A stretch of 5,456 bases of DNA. It comes from Methylobacteriaceae bacterium (lineage in GTDB: Bacteria; Pseudomonadota; Alphaproteobacteria; Rhizobiales; Beijerinckiaceae). Positions 5,392-5,456 of the stretch are shown here, piece by piece. The first letter of the stretch is position 1, and each line of letters begins with the position of its first letter. The notes under the pieces were generated by a model. The model ran no database searches. It saw only the letters and a list, made by a program, of their open reading frames with translations, and was not told the DNA's origin. A program made the position numbers and the translations under genes. The DNA lies in assembly GCA_031272615.1 (NCBI GenBank), contig JAISTL010000149.1, positions 1 through 5,456 of the forward strand, in the 5' to 3' direction.

Positions 5392-5456
5392 AGCGTGAGC
5401 GAAGCAATCCAGTAAATCCTTATTTTGAGCCAATTCTGGATTGCTTCGCTCATGCT
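5392..5456. repeat. REP-like extragenic palindrome with 21-bp arms, cut by the window edge
   Basis: The left arm (5392-5412, AGCGTGAGCGAAGCAATCC followed by AG) and right arm (5436-5456, CTGGATTGCTTCGCTCATG followed by CT) are inverted repeats matching at 20 of 21 positions, the exception allowing a G-U pair in RNA. The loop is 23 bases. The left flank GCGTCATTGCG (5381-5391) suggests the palindrome continues past the edge. The core resembles the ATTGCGAGC...GAAGCAATCC repeats scattered between genes in many bacterial genomes. A transcript would form a long hairpin, so it could also act as a bidirectional terminator. Confidence 0.72.

Larger units (their letters stand above)
4677..5456. other. 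780-bp region upstream of tctC without a convincing gene
   Basis: The first 160 bases next to tctC contain its ribosome site and palindromes that look like operators. I could not find a convincing -35/-10 pair for tctC. The only short open frames are on the plus strand at 4851-5051 (66 residues, very Arg-rich) and 4913-5110 (65 residues, hydrophobic end). On the minus strand there is 4991-5269. None resembles a known protein. From about 5150 to the edge the DNA is made of inverted and tandem repeats, as expected of extragenic sequence. No tRNA, rRNA or insertion-sequence remnant is visible. Confidence 0.6.

Overview
The window comes from a GC-rich bacterium, most likely a proteobacterium. The evidence is the strong GC bias at third codon positions, the long spurious antisense reading frames, the tripartite tricarboxylate transporter (TTT) genes and the REP-like palindromes. 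I cannot name the genus from sequence alone.

Every convincing gene is on the minus strand, so the locus reads from right to left. From about 4676 to 1 it encodes TctC (periplasmic solute-binding protein, 3678-4676), TctB (small membrane subunit, 3074-3541), TctA (large membrane subunit, 1560-3062), an EPSP-synthase-family enolpyruvyl transferase (258-1556), and the first 58 residues of a GabD-type semialdehyde dehydrogenase (1-175, cut by the window edge). tctB, tctA and the aroA-like gene are separated by only 11 and 3 bases and are probably translationally coupled. tctC is set apart from tctB by 136 bases containing a strong hairpin. The dehydrogenase gene is set apart by 82 bases containing a weak terminator-like hairpin and a possible promoter.

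The right-hand 780 bases (4677-5456) hold no gene I trust. The part next to tctC carries candidate operators: a perfect 15-bp palindrome of the GntR/FadR type (TGGT-N3-ACCA) and a 22-bp imperfect palindrome. The far part is repeat-rich: five 9-bp tandem units, and a REP-like inverted repeat that runs into the window edge, with an extra half copy about 180 bp away.

Together the genes suggest a carboxylate-uptake operon (TctCBA) that also carries two enzymes which may act on the imported compound or its products. The most interesting point is the aroA-like enzyme. It keeps most of the PEP-binding and catalytic residues of EPSP synthase but has replaced several residues that hold the phosphate and hydroxyls of shikimate-3-phosphate. 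It may therefore be an enolpyruvyl transferase for a different acceptor rather than the housekeeping AroA. That is inference from residue comparison made by eye.
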